From Actinomadura litoris (GTDB lineage: Bacteria; Actinomycetota; Actinomycetes; Streptosporangiales; Streptosporangiaceae), in assembly GCF_009733595.1 (NCBI RefSeq), contig NZ_WOFH01000009.1:310001-374000 (forward strand): DNA of 64,000 nt, read 5' to 3'. Below the pieces are notes generated by a model. The model searched no databases and had not been told where the DNA came from. It saw only the letters and a program-made list of their open reading frames with translations. Positions 54,217 through 61,899 of the stretch are shown here, in pieces (the first letter of the stretch is position 1; each line of letters opens with the position of its first letter). The translations under genes were made by a program, and so were the position numbers.

Positions 54217-55146
54217 TCAGCCGTCCCTGATGCCGGTCAGCAGCGTCGACGCCGACACCGGGTGACAGACAAGGATATCCGGCAGCCGGGGGTCCTCCCG
54301 GTTGTAGGCGAGCGGCGACCCGTCCACGCGGGACGCGTGCGCGCCCGCCGCGAGCGCCACCGCCGCCGGGGCCGCCGAGTCCCACTCGTACTGGCCGCCG
54401 GCGTGCACGTAGGCGTCGACCTCGCCGAGCAGCACCGCGGAGATCTTCGCCCCCGCCGAGCCGATCGGCACCAGTTCCACGTCCAGGTCGATCTTCGCGG
54501 CGAGGCGCTCGACGAACTCGGGGGGCCGGGTGCGGCTGACGGCGATGCGGAGCTTCCCGGCGTCCGGCGCGGGCGCGTGCAGCGGCACCTCGCGCGGCTG
54601 GTCGCGCCCGCCGGCGCGGCCCGTCGCGGGGTCGGGCCCCACCGGCTCGTCCCGCACCAGCAGCGCCCCGCCCGCCGCGGCCGTCCGCAGCGTCAGGCCC
54701 TGCGCCGGGAGCGCCACCGCCCCCGCGGCCAGCCGGCCGGCGCCGCCGGAGCCGCGCTCCCACAGCGCCACGTGCACGGCCCAGTCGCGGCGGCCCTCCT
54801 CGGAGAACTCGCGGGTGCCGTCCAGCGGGTCGATGATCCAGACCCGCTCGGCGGTGAGCCGCTCGGCGGTGGCGGTGTTGCGCGTCGGGGCCTGGTCGTC
54901 TCCCCGCGCCCGCTTGCCGGCGACGGAGGAACGGCCTTCTTCGGAGAGGACGGCGTCGCCGGGACAGCGCTCGCGCAGCGCCGCCATGAGGTGCTCGTGC
55001 GCCCGTAGGTCGCCGGTGTCCTTCAGGGCCCGCGCGTCGGCGAACCCCACCTCGTCCCGCACGCCCAGCAGCACACGCCCCGCCGCCGCGGCCAACTCGG
55101 CGGCCAGGGCGTGGTCGTCCGCCGCGGGGGCGTCTCCGTCCGTCAT
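54217..55146 (-). CDS. cysQ: 3'(2'),5'-bisphosphate nucleotidase (CysQ-like)
   Basis: A 309-residue inositol-monophosphatase-superfamily enzyme. It hydrolyses PAP, the by-product of sulfotransferases, to AMP and can also cleave PAPS. Metal-binding motifs are AVLSEEGRSS (Glu-Glu, near residue 66), VWIIDPLDGTREFSEEGRRDWAVHVAL (DPLDGT) and GGQYEWDSAAPAAVALAAG (WDxAAxxAi, near residue 250). There are loop insertions of Arg/Gly/Pro sequence around residues 165-200. Together with cysD, cysN, an APS kinase and a sulfotransferase in the same window, it completes PAPS turnover. ATG 55146 (MTDGDAPA) is chosen over an upstream ATG at 55188. Confidence 0.92.
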   Translation of the reverse strand: MTDGDAPAADDHALAAELAAAAGRVLLGVRDEVGFADARALKDTGDLRAHEHLMAALRERCPGDAVLSEEGRSSVAGKRARGDDQAPTRNTATAERLTAERVWIIDPLDGTREFSEEGRRDWAVHVALWERGSGGAGRLAAGAVALPAQGLTLRTAAAGGALLVRDEPVGPDPATGRAGGRDQPREVPLHAPAPDAGKLRIAVSRTRPPEFVERLAAKIDLDVELVPIGSAGAKISAVLLGEVDAYVHAGGQYEWDSAAPAAVALAAGAHASRVDGSPLAYNREDPRLPDILVCHPVSASTLLTGIRDG

Positions 55147-55289
55147 CCCTCGATCACGTTCCTGTCTCGGAAGATACGTCCGACCCACGATCTCATGGAT
55201 ACCCGATCCCGGCTTGTGCCAGGGTGCCAGGATGCCCGAGGACGCTTACCGATCCCAGACGTCTGTGATAGGTGATTCAGACCGCGGGG

Positions 55290-56765
55290 TCAGTACGCGC
55301 CGGAGCCCCGGAACACCGCCGACCACGTCTTCCACATGATCTGCAGGTCGAGCGCCAGCGACCAGTTGTCCACGTAGCGCAGGTCGAGCCGGACCGACTC
55401 CTCCCAGGTCAGGTCCGAGCGGCCGCTCACCTGCCACAGGCCCGTGAGACCCGGCTTCACCACCAGCCTGCGGTAGACGTCGCCGCCGTACTGGGCGACC
55501 TCCTCCGGCAGCGGCGGACGCGGCCCCACCAGCGACATGTCGCCCCGCAGCACGTTGATGAGCTGCGGCAGCTCGTCCAGGGAGTAGCGGCGCAGCCACC
55601 GCCCGACCCGGGTGATCCGCGGGTCCTGCCGGATCTTGAACAGCACGCCGTCGTTCTCGTTGCGCTCCATCAGCGCGCCCTTGCGCGACTCCGCGTCCTG
55701 CACCATCGTGCGGAACTTCAGCACGGTGAACTCGCGGCCGCCGCGCCCGACCCGCACCTGCCGGAACATCACCGGGCCCGCGCTCGTCGTCTTGATCAGG
55801 AACGCGACGACCAGCAGCAGCGGGCTCATCAGCACCAGGCCGCCGAGCGCCGCCGTCCGGTCGAACAGGCCCTTGAGGATCTTGCGGCCGCCGTCCAGCT
55901 CCGGGTGCTCCACGTGCAGCAGCGGCAGCCCCGACACCGGGCGGATCGAGATGCGCGGGCCCGTCACGTCCATCAGCGCGGGCGCCACCACCAACTCGAC
56001 GTCGTCGCGCTCGATCTGCCACGCCAGCCGCCGCAGCGCCACCCCGTCCATCTCCGGGCACGCCAGCACCGCGACCGAGTCGGCGCCGATCCGCTCGGCG
56101 ACCGCCGCCGCCTGCCCGAAGTGGCCGAGCACCGGCACGCCCTCGACCTCGCCGACCGCGTCGTCGCCCGACACCAGCGGCGCCGGCAGGCACACCGCCG
56201 CGATGCTCATCCCGTGGTAGCGCTTCTGCTTCAGCAGGCGGATCAGGTCGGCCACCGACGTGCGGTGCCCCACCGCCACCACCCGCCGCATACACTCGCC
56301 GTTCCAGCGCTTGCGGTGCAGCCACTTGCGCAGCCGGTACCGGGCCACGAGGTCCAGGAACGTGCCGAGCGGCATCGCCATCACCACGTAGCCGCGCGCG
56401 ACCTCGGTCTTCGTCGCGTAGGCGAGGATCGCGAGCGTCGCGGTGAAGATGAACCCCGCCCGCAGCACCCGGTGGAACTCCTCGTACCCGACGCCGATGT
56501 AGCGCGGCTGGTAGGCCCGGCACAGCATCAGGATCGGCACCCACAGGACCGGCAGCGCCACCGTCAGCGCCACGTACGGCGCCGTCGGGTCGCTCGGCAC
56601 ACCGGGGAAGCGGAGCGCGAACGCGATCACACCCGCCGCGAACATGCTGAGGAAGTCGAGCGCGCCCGCGAACCGGCGGTACCGCACCCCCCAGTTCTGC
56701 GCCGGGGGACGTCGTTGATCACGGCTCACCGGTGACTCGGCCTCGACCTTGTCAACGATGGCCAT
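55290..56765 (-). CDS. Polyprenyl-phosphate sugar-1-phosphate transferase (exopolysaccharide initiating enzyme)
   Basis: A 491-residue initiating glycosyltransferase of the WcaJ/CpsE/WbaP type. It moves a sugar-1-phosphate from UDP-sugar to undecaprenyl phosphate. The N-terminal part has four to five membrane helices (FLSMFAAGVIAFALRF, VALTVALPVLWVPILMLC, FIFTATLAILAYAT) and a central CoA-binding-like domain (VVAVGHRTSVADLIRLL). The C-terminal catalytic domain contains LGGLVLMSPLLLVVAFLIK, FTVLKFRTMVQDAE, RRYSLDELPQLINVLRGDMSLVGPRPPLPEEV and KPGLTGLWQVSGRS. It marks the right end of the polysaccharide region. A 168-base gap to pth follows upstream. Confidence 0.93.
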   Translation of the reverse strand: MAIVDKVEAESPVSRDQRRPPAQNWGVRYRRFAGALDFLSMFAAGVIAFALRFPGVPSDPTAPYVALTVALPVLWVPILMLCRAYQPRYIGVGYEEFHRVLRAGFIFTATLAILAYATKTEVARGYVVMAMPLGTFLDLVARYRLRKWLHRKRWNGECMRRVVAVGHRTSVADLIRLLKQKRYHGMSIAAVCLPAPLVSGDDAVGEVEGVPVLGHFGQAAAVAERIGADSVAVLACPEMDGVALRRLAWQIERDDVELVVAPALMDVTGPRISIRPVSGLPLLHVEHPELDGGRKILKGLFDRTAALGGLVLMSPLLLVVAFLIKTTSAGPVMFRQVRVGRGGREFTVLKFRTMVQDAESRKGALMERNENDGVLFKIRQDPRITRVGRWLRRYSLDELPQLINVLRGDMSLVGPRPPLPEEVAQYGGDVYRRLVVKPGLTGLWQVSGRSDLTWEESVRLDLRYVDNWSLALDLQIMWKTWSAVFRGSGAY

Positions 56766-56934
56766 ACGCCCTCACCGTCCCCTGTAACGCCCGCCCCGGA
56801 ATGCCCGGCTCACCTCGAAGACGGGCGAGGGGCGCTCCAGGTTCACAAACATCACGATGCTCATCCGTGATGAATCTTACGAGGCCATTACCGTTGTCGC
56901 GCTCCCGCGGCCGACATAGGACGAAACCGACCTG

Positions 56935-57507
56935 TCACCCCGCGTGATAGGTGTTCTGTGCCGCGCCGAGCCCCTCGCGCAGGAGCGCCTCCACCGCGTC
57001 CGCCGCCCGGTCGACCTCCAGCGCCAGCTCCTTGCGCTCGGCCGCCGAGAAGTCCTTCAGCACGAACGCCGCCGCGTCCATCCGCCCCGGCGGGCGCCCC
57101 ACCCCGAAGCGGACCCGCAGGTACTCCTTGTCCCCCAGCGACCTGGTCACCGAGCGCAGCCCGTTGTGACCGTTGTCACCACCGCCCCGCTTCAGCCGCA
57201 GCGCCCCGTAGGGGACGTCCAGCTCGTCGTGGACGACCACCAGCCGCTCCACCGGCACCTTGTAGAAATCCCGCAGCGCCTTCACCGGGCCGCCGGACTC
57301 GTTCATGTACGTCCGCGGCTTCGCCAGCACCACCCGCTCACCCGCCAGCCGCCCCTCCAGCACGTCCGACCGCGCCTTGTGCGACTTGAACCTGCCGCCG
57401 GCCCGCTCCGCCAGCACGTCCGCCACCATGAACCCGGCGTTGTGCCGGTTGCCCGCGTACGACGGGCCCGGATTGCCCAGGCCCACCACCAGCCAGACGT
57501 CCACCAC
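56935..57507 (-). CDS. pth: Peptidyl-tRNA hydrolase
   Basis: A 190-residue enzyme that releases tRNA from prematurely dropped peptidyl-tRNA. Catalytic and substrate motifs are VVGLGNPGPSYAGNRHNAGFM (catalytic His at residue 22), KPRTYMNESGGPV, VVHDELDVPYGALRLKRGGGDNGHNGLRSV and RVRFGVGRPPG. The length is normal. It follows rplY on the same strand, with a perfect palindrome in the 60-base gap. The pth-rplY-prs-glmU order is conserved in actinobacteria. Confidence 0.97.
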   Translation of the reverse strand: MVDVWLVVGLGNPGPSYAGNRHNAGFMVADVLAERAGGRFKSHKARSDVLEGRLAGERVVLAKPRTYMNESGGPVKALRDFYKVPVERLVVVHDELDVPYGALRLKRGGGDNGHNGLRSVTRSLGDKEYLRVRFGVGRPPGRMDAAAFVLKDFSAAERKELALEVDRAADAVEALLREGLGAAQNTYHAG

Positions 57508-57523
57508 GCCTCCTTCACCGCGA

Positions 57524-57553
57524 AGGCCCCCGCAGGTATACCTGCGGGGGCCT
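57524..57553 (-). terminator. 30-bp perfect palindrome between rplY and pth
   Basis: The arms 57524-57538 and 57539-57553 are exact complements (AGGCCCCCGCAGGTA and its reverse complement), so the only loop is formed by the central GTATAC. It lies 15 bases after the rplY stop and 17 before the pth start. There is no U tract. It may be a terminator, an attenuator or an RNA-processing site. Confidence 0.7.
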
Positions 57554-57567
57554 GCACACGTTCAGCC

Positions 57568-58185
57568 CTACTCGGCGGCGGGCTCCGCGCCCTCGGCGCC
57601 CTCGCCCGCGGCCTCCTCGCTCTCCTCGGCGGCCGGCTCGGTCGACACCGTCGCGTCCACGATCTGGACGATCAGCGTCTCCTCGTCCGCCGCGAGGTCG
57701 GTGCCCTGCGGCAGCTTCAGGTCCTTCGCGAGCACCTGCGAGTCGATGTCCAGGCCCGTGATGTCCAGGCTCACCGACTCCGGAATGTGCGTCGCCTCCG
57801 CCTCCACCGAGATCTGCACCTCGGTCTGGACGAGGCGGCCGCCCGCGACCACGTCGCCGACCACGTTCACCGGCAGGTCCACGACGACCTTCTCACCGCG
57901 CTTCACCAGCAGCAGGTCGACGTGCTCCAGGAACCCCTTGATCGGGTCGCGCTGCACGTCCTTCGGCAGCGCCAGCTCCGACCCGTCCCCGAGCCCCTCG
58001 ATCGTCAGCAGCACGTTCGGCGTCTTCAGCGCGAGCATCAGCTCGTGCCCCGGGAGGGAGATGTGCTGCGGGTCGGTGCCGTGACCATAGAGGACGGCGG
58101 GCACCTTGCCGGCCCGGCGGGTGCGCCGCGCGGCACCCTTGCCGAACTCGGTGCGCGGTTCGGCGGCGATGCGTACCTCGGACAC
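57568..58185 (-). CDS. rplY: 50S ribosomal protein L25/general stress protein Ctc
   Basis: A 205-residue long-form L25 (CTC), a 5S rRNA-binding ribosomal protein. The N-terminal L25 domain runs from VRIAAEPRTEFGKGAARRTRRAGKVPAVLYGHG to about residue 95 and includes HVDLLLVKRGEKV. The second TL5-type domain (VEAEATHIPESVSLDITGLDI) follows. The C-terminus is an acidic, Ala/Glu-rich tail (EESEEAAGEGAEG). GTG 58185 is preceded by GAGGAG 9 bases upstream. It is transcribed toward pth. Confidence 0.96.
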   Translation of the reverse strand: MSEVRIAAEPRTEFGKGAARRTRRAGKVPAVLYGHGTDPQHISLPGHELMLALKTPNVLLTIEGLGDGSELALPKDVQRDPIKGFLEHVDLLLVKRGEKVVVDLPVNVVGDVVAGGRLVQTEVQISVEAEATHIPESVSLDITGLDIDSQVLAKDLKLPQGTDLAADEETLIVQIVDATVSTEPAAEESEEAAGEGAEGAEPAAE

Positions 58186-58729
58186 GGCGAAAACTCCTCG
58201 TTTGTTGCGATCCACGGCCGTCCGTCATGGACGTCCGCTACGGACAGAGCGAATCAGGCGATGCTCGACGCGTCAGGCGCCTCGAAGATTCTTTGCGTTC
58301 CCCAGGGAGTGCGACTCCAGACAGGCACCGCACTGAACGACCCGGGGCATACGCGGATTGCACAAGTCTAGCAGTATCTATTGGAGTGTCCTTGGCGTCG
58401 GGCGCAGAGCGCCCTCCTTCGGCGGACACTCCGGGCGATCGCTGGCATCGCTTCGTCTCGCCTGGCGGCTCGCTTCGCGATCAAGTTCTCGCAGGCTCGA
58501 ACTTGCCTTCGGACGCGATCGCAACCGTCCCTTGCCGCGGGCCGGGCCCCGCGCTGGTCGCCCTCTGCGCGTTCGTTCGGGCTGGTCTCTTCACGCGACG
58601 CAACGACCTCAGGCGGCTGCTCAGACGTCGGCTGCCTCGCCGCCAGGCGCGTTCGGAGCGATGCGGCGATCGCCGCGGGGCCCGCCGAAGGAGGGAGCGG
58701 CAGCGACCGGCGCCAAGGGCGCCGCAAGG
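58186..58729. other. Long intergenic stretch between prs and rplY
   Basis: About 540 bases without a credible gene, unusually long for this block. The rplY promoter must lie in its left half (58190-58400), where GC drops (GTCTAGCAGTATCTATTGGAG near 58366-58386). The right half has fragments such as GGCTCGCTTCGCGATC. Open frames cross it on both strands, but their translations are Arg/Ser/Ala-rich with no family resemblance. Confidence 0.5.
58709..58723 (-). terminator. Short hairpin after prs
   Basis: GGCGCC at 58709-58714 pairs with 58718-58723 around a 3-base loop, 7 bases beyond the prs stop on the minus strand. The stem is short and there is no U tract, so its function as a terminator is uncertain. 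Confidence 0.35.
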
Positions 58730-59710
58730 TTAACTATGGCCGCCGAAGAGGCTTGTTACCGATCCGTCGCTGAAGACCTCGTTGATGGCCCTGGCCACCA
58801 GGGGGGCTATGGACAGGACGGTGAGCTTGTCGAACTGCTTGTCCTCGGGGATGGGGAGGGTGTTGGTCAAGACGACCTCGGAGACCCTGGAGTTCTTCAG
58901 GCGGTCCACCGCGGGGCCCGACAGGACGCCGTGGGTGGCGGCCACCACCACCTTGGTCGCGCCGTGGTCGAAGAGGGCGTCGGCGGCCTTCACGATGGTG
59001 CCACCGGTGTCGATCATGTCGTCGACGACCACGCAGGTGCGGCCCTTGACCTCGCCGACGACGTCGAAGACCTTGACCTCGTTCGCCACGTCCGGGTCGC
59101 GCTTCTTGTGGATGATCGCCATCGGGACGCCGCCGAGGCGGTCCGACCAGCGCTCGGTGACGCGGACGCGGCCCGCGTCGGGGGCCACGACCGTGACCTT
59201 CGAGGTGTCCAGGCGGCGCTCGAAGTGCTGGGCCAGCAGGTCCAGGGCGAACAGGTGGTCCACCGGGCCGTCGAAGAAGCCCTGGATCTGCGCGGTGTGC
59301 AGGTCCACGGTGATCAGGCGGTCGGCGCCCGCGGTCTTGAACAGGTCGGCCATCAGGCGGGCCGAGATCGGCTCGCGGCCGCGGTGCTTCTTGTCCTGGC
59401 GGGCGTAGCCGAAGAACGGGGCGACGACCGTGATCCGCTTGGCGGACGCGCGCTTCAGCGCGTCCACCATGATCAGCTGCTCCATGATCCACTGGTTGAT
59501 CGGAGCGGTGTGGCTCTGGATCACGAAGGCGTCGGAGCCGCGCACCGACTCCAGGAACCGGACGAACGTCTCACCGTTGGCGAAGTCGTACGCGGATGTC
59601 GGTGTGAGGTCGACCTGGAGGTTGTCGGCTACTTCCTTGGCCAGGTCCGGGTGGGCTCGGCCGGTGAAGAGCATCAGCTTCTTCTGACCGCTCGCTTTTA
59701 TCCCACTCAC
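58730..59710 (-). CDS. prs: Ribose-phosphate pyrophosphokinase
   Basis: A 326-residue PRPP synthetase (ribose-5-phosphate + ATP to PRPP + AMP), feeding nucleotide, His and Trp synthesis. FTGRAHPDLAKEVADNL at the start and PFFGYARQDKKHRGREPISARLMADLF (ATP-binding flexible loop) are visible. VDLHTAQIQGFFDGPVDHL carries the signature His/Asp, and VVVDDMIDTGGTIVKAADAL is the PRPP-binding loop. The length is normal. GTG 59710 (MSGIKASG) follows GGGGAG by 9 bases. It lies 117 bases downstream of glmU on the same strand. Confidence 0.97.
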   Translation of the reverse strand: MSGIKASGQKKLMLFTGRAHPDLAKEVADNLQVDLTPTSAYDFANGETFVRFLESVRGSDAFVIQSHTAPINQWIMEQLIMVDALKRASAKRITVVAPFFGYARQDKKHRGREPISARLMADLFKTAGADRLITVDLHTAQIQGFFDGPVDHLFALDLLAQHFERRLDTSKVTVVAPDAGRVRVTERWSDRLGGVPMAIIHKKRDPDVANEVKVFDVVGEVKGRTCVVVDDMIDTGGTIVKAADALFDHGATKVVVAATHGVLSGPAVDRLKNSRVSEVVLTNTLPIPEDKQFDKLTVLSIAPLVARAINEVFSDGSVTSLFGGHS

Positions 59711-59827
59711 CTCTGACAACTCCCCTTGCTCGAACTGTTTTCCTACGTGGGTTGTTGTCCCCACTCGCCGTGTGTCACACGGACTGCCTTGTTGTTCGGG
59801 GGAACGTCGTTGTCCCGCCTGCCGGGC

Positions 59828-61264
59828 CTACTCGCCCGCGTCCTCCGTGGCCCGGCGGGCCGCCTCGGCCGACGGGGTGCCGGCGCGGCGGCGCTCGACC
59901 CAGCCCTCGACGTTGCGCTGCGGGGCCCGCGCGACCGCCATCGCCCCCGGCGGGACGTCCTGGACGATCACCGAGCCGGCCGCCGTGTAGGCGCCGTCCC
60001 CGACCGTCACCGGCGCGACGAACATGTTGTCGCTGCCCGTCCGGACGTGGGAGCCGATCACGCTGCGGTGCTTGTCGACGCCGTCGTAGTTCACGAACAC
60101 CGAGCCGGCGCCGATGTTGGAGTGCTCGCCGATCTCGGCGTCACCGACATAGGTCAGGTGCGGGACCTTCGAGCCCTCGCCGATGTCGGCGTTCTTGGTC
60201 TCGACGTAGGTGCCCGCCTTCGCCCCGCGGCCCAGCCTCGTGCCGGGGCGCAGGTAGGCGTAGGGGCCCACGGACGCCTCGGGGCCGATCTCGGCGCTGA
60301 CGCAGACCGCGTTGGCGACGGTGGCGCCCGCGCCCACCCGGGTGTCGGTCAGCGTGCAGTTCGGACCCACCCGGGCGCCCTCGCCCAGGTGCGTCTCGCC
60401 GTGCAGCTGGGTGCCCGGGAGGATCTCGGCGTCCGGCTCGGCGGTCACGCCCGCGTCGATCCAGGTGGTCGCCGGGTCGACGATCGTGACCCCGGCGCGC
60501 ATGTGCGCCTCCAGGATCCGGTCGTTGAGCTGGCGGCGCGCCTGGGCGAGCTGCACCTTGTCGTTGACGCCCTGGGTCTCGACCCAGTCGGCGGCGAGGT
60601 GGGCGCCCGCGCGGTGGCCGTCGGCGCGCATGATCTCGACGACGTCGGTGAGGTACTCCTCGCCCTTGGCGTTGTCGGTGGTCACGCGCTTGAGCGCGGC
60701 CTCCAGCAGCGACCCGTCGAAGGCGTACATGCCGACGTTGATCTCGTTGATCGCCCGCTCGGCCTCGCTCGCGTCCTTGTGCTCGACGATCGCGGCCACG
60801 CTGCCGTCGGCCGCCCGCACGATCCGGCCGTACCCGGTCGGGTCGGGGAACTCGGTGGTGAGGATCGTCGCCGCGTTCCCCTCGTCCTCGTGGGACCGGA
60901 CGAGCGCCGCGAGCGTCTCCCCGCGCAGCAGCGGGTGGTCGCCGTTGGTGACCACCACGGTGCCCTCCAGCGCGCCGGTCTGCTCCAGCGCCATCCGCAC
61001 GGCGTGCCCGGTGCCGGACCGCACCTCCTGGACGGCGGTCTCGGCGTCCGGCGCGTGCTCGGCGAGGTGCTCGGCGACCTGCTCCCGTCTGTGCCCCACG
61101 ACGACGACGAGCCGCCCGGGTTCCAGCTCGCGGGCGGCGGCCAGCACGTGGCCGAGCATGCTGCGCCCGCACAGCTCATGGAGCACCTTCGAGGTGCGGG
61201 ACTTCATTCGGGTGCCCTCGCCGGCGGCGAGGACGATGACGGCTGCCGGGCGGCTGGCGCTCAC
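59828..61264 (-). CDS. glmU: Bifunctional N-acetylglucosamine-1-phosphate uridyltransferase/acetyltransferase
   Basis: A 478-residue enzyme making UDP-GlcNAc for peptidoglycan. The N-terminal pyrophosphorylase domain starts AVIVLAAGEGTRMKSRTSKVLHELCG and includes VVTNGDHPLLRGET, TGYGRIVR and AINEINVGMYAF. The C-terminal left-handed beta-helix (from about residue 255) carries the acetyltransferase site: YLRPGTRLGRGAKAGTYVETKNADIGEGSKVPHLTYVGDAEIGEHSNIGAG with the catalytic His, and FVNYDGVDKHRSVIGSHVRTGSDN. The GTG at 61264 follows GGAG. tRNA-Gln lies 168 bases upstream on the same strand, a common actinobacterial neighbour. Confidence 0.97.
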   Translation of the reverse strand: MSASRPAAVIVLAAGEGTRMKSRTSKVLHELCGRSMLGHVLAAARELEPGRLVVVVGHRREQVAEHLAEHAPDAETAVQEVRSGTGHAVRMALEQTGALEGTVVVTNGDHPLLRGETLAALVRSHEDEGNAATILTTEFPDPTGYGRIVRAADGSVAAIVEHKDASEAERAINEINVGMYAFDGSLLEAALKRVTTDNAKGEEYLTDVVEIMRADGHRAGAHLAADWVETQGVNDKVQLAQARRQLNDRILEAHMRAGVTIVDPATTWIDAGVTAEPDAEILPGTQLHGETHLGEGARVGPNCTLTDTRVGAGATVANAVCVSAEIGPEASVGPYAYLRPGTRLGRGAKAGTYVETKNADIGEGSKVPHLTYVGDAEIGEHSNIGAGSVFVNYDGVDKHRSVIGSHVRTGSDNMFVAPVTVGDGAYTAAGSVIVQDVPPGAMAVARAPQRNVEGWVERRRAGTPSAEAARRATEDAGE

Positions 61265-61431
61265 TGGGGAGGCTCCTCGGCGTCGCGGACAGGTTCCTTG
61301 GTCGGGCTGTCTACCTGCTGCGACGGCCTCGGACAGGCCACAGCGCACCCGACACGGGGAAGGATACCGCCCGCCACCCCCGCCGCGTCCGCCCGCACCC
61401 GGCGACCCGCTGATCGCGACGTTGCGGACAG

Positions 61432-61503
61432 CTCCGGCGCAAGGACTCGAACCTTGTCTAAGGGCACCAAAAACCCTTGTGCTGCCAATTACACCACGCC
61501 GGA
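61432..61503 (-). tRNA. tRNA-Gln (anticodon TTG)
   Basis: A 72-base cloverleaf on the minus strand. The acceptor is TCCGGCG/CGCCGGA with discriminator G. The D-arm is GTGTAATTGGCAGCAC, the anticodon arm AGGGT-TTTTGGT-GCCCT gives anticodon TTG with T33 in place, and the T-arm is CAAGG-TTCGAGT-CCTTG. CCA is not encoded. It lies just upstream of glmU, as in other actinobacteria. Confidence 0.95.
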
Positions 61504-61833
61504 CCAAAGCGGACAGTTCGGACATGAGCCGACCGTCCGGGCGCCCCAACGATACCGAGCCTCGGGGGGTGGGCCCAGTCTATTGTCCCGCGCCCGCCGC
61601 CTCCGGTGTCGTGCGACCGACATGTCGATGTCTGTCCGGATCGGTTTAGGTCGGCCGGATGCGAGCACTCCGTCCTCGTGCCGACGCGTGAACCTTTGCC
61701 GCGGGTCGTGCGTTCGTGCTGGGTGAGGGGCATGTCACGTCCCTCCGGCGGGGTCCGTCGGACCGATGGGCCGCAAGAGTGTTATGTGGCCTGTGGGGGA
61801 GATTCCCACTGTTTTTACCGTTTGCCCCTGCAC
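61504..61833. other. Intergenic region between tRNA-Gln and the desaturase
   Basis: About 330 bases with no gene. It must carry the minus-strand promoter of the tRNA-Gln (and perhaps glmU) and the plus-strand promoter of the desaturase. A 10-bp palindrome CGACATGTCG lies at 61618-61627. GC falls near 61780-61860 (TGTTATGTGG, GTTTTTACCG), consistent with the desaturase promoter. Confidence 0.45.
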
Positions 61834-61853
61834 AACTTACGAACCCGTAGGTT
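61834..61853 (+). promoter_or_regulatory. Probable TetR operator upstream of the desaturase
   Basis: AACTTACGAACCCGTAGGTT: two 8-base arms with one mismatch around a 4-base centre, 47 bases before the desaturase start. A second overlapping CGTA-GGT-TACG element continues to 61856. The 20-bp size and position fit a TetR-family site, and the downstream operon encodes a TetR protein. Confidence 0.55.
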
Positions 61854-61899
61854 ACGGTGGCGTAGGTAGGACAGCCCAGACACAGGAAGCGGTGACTCT

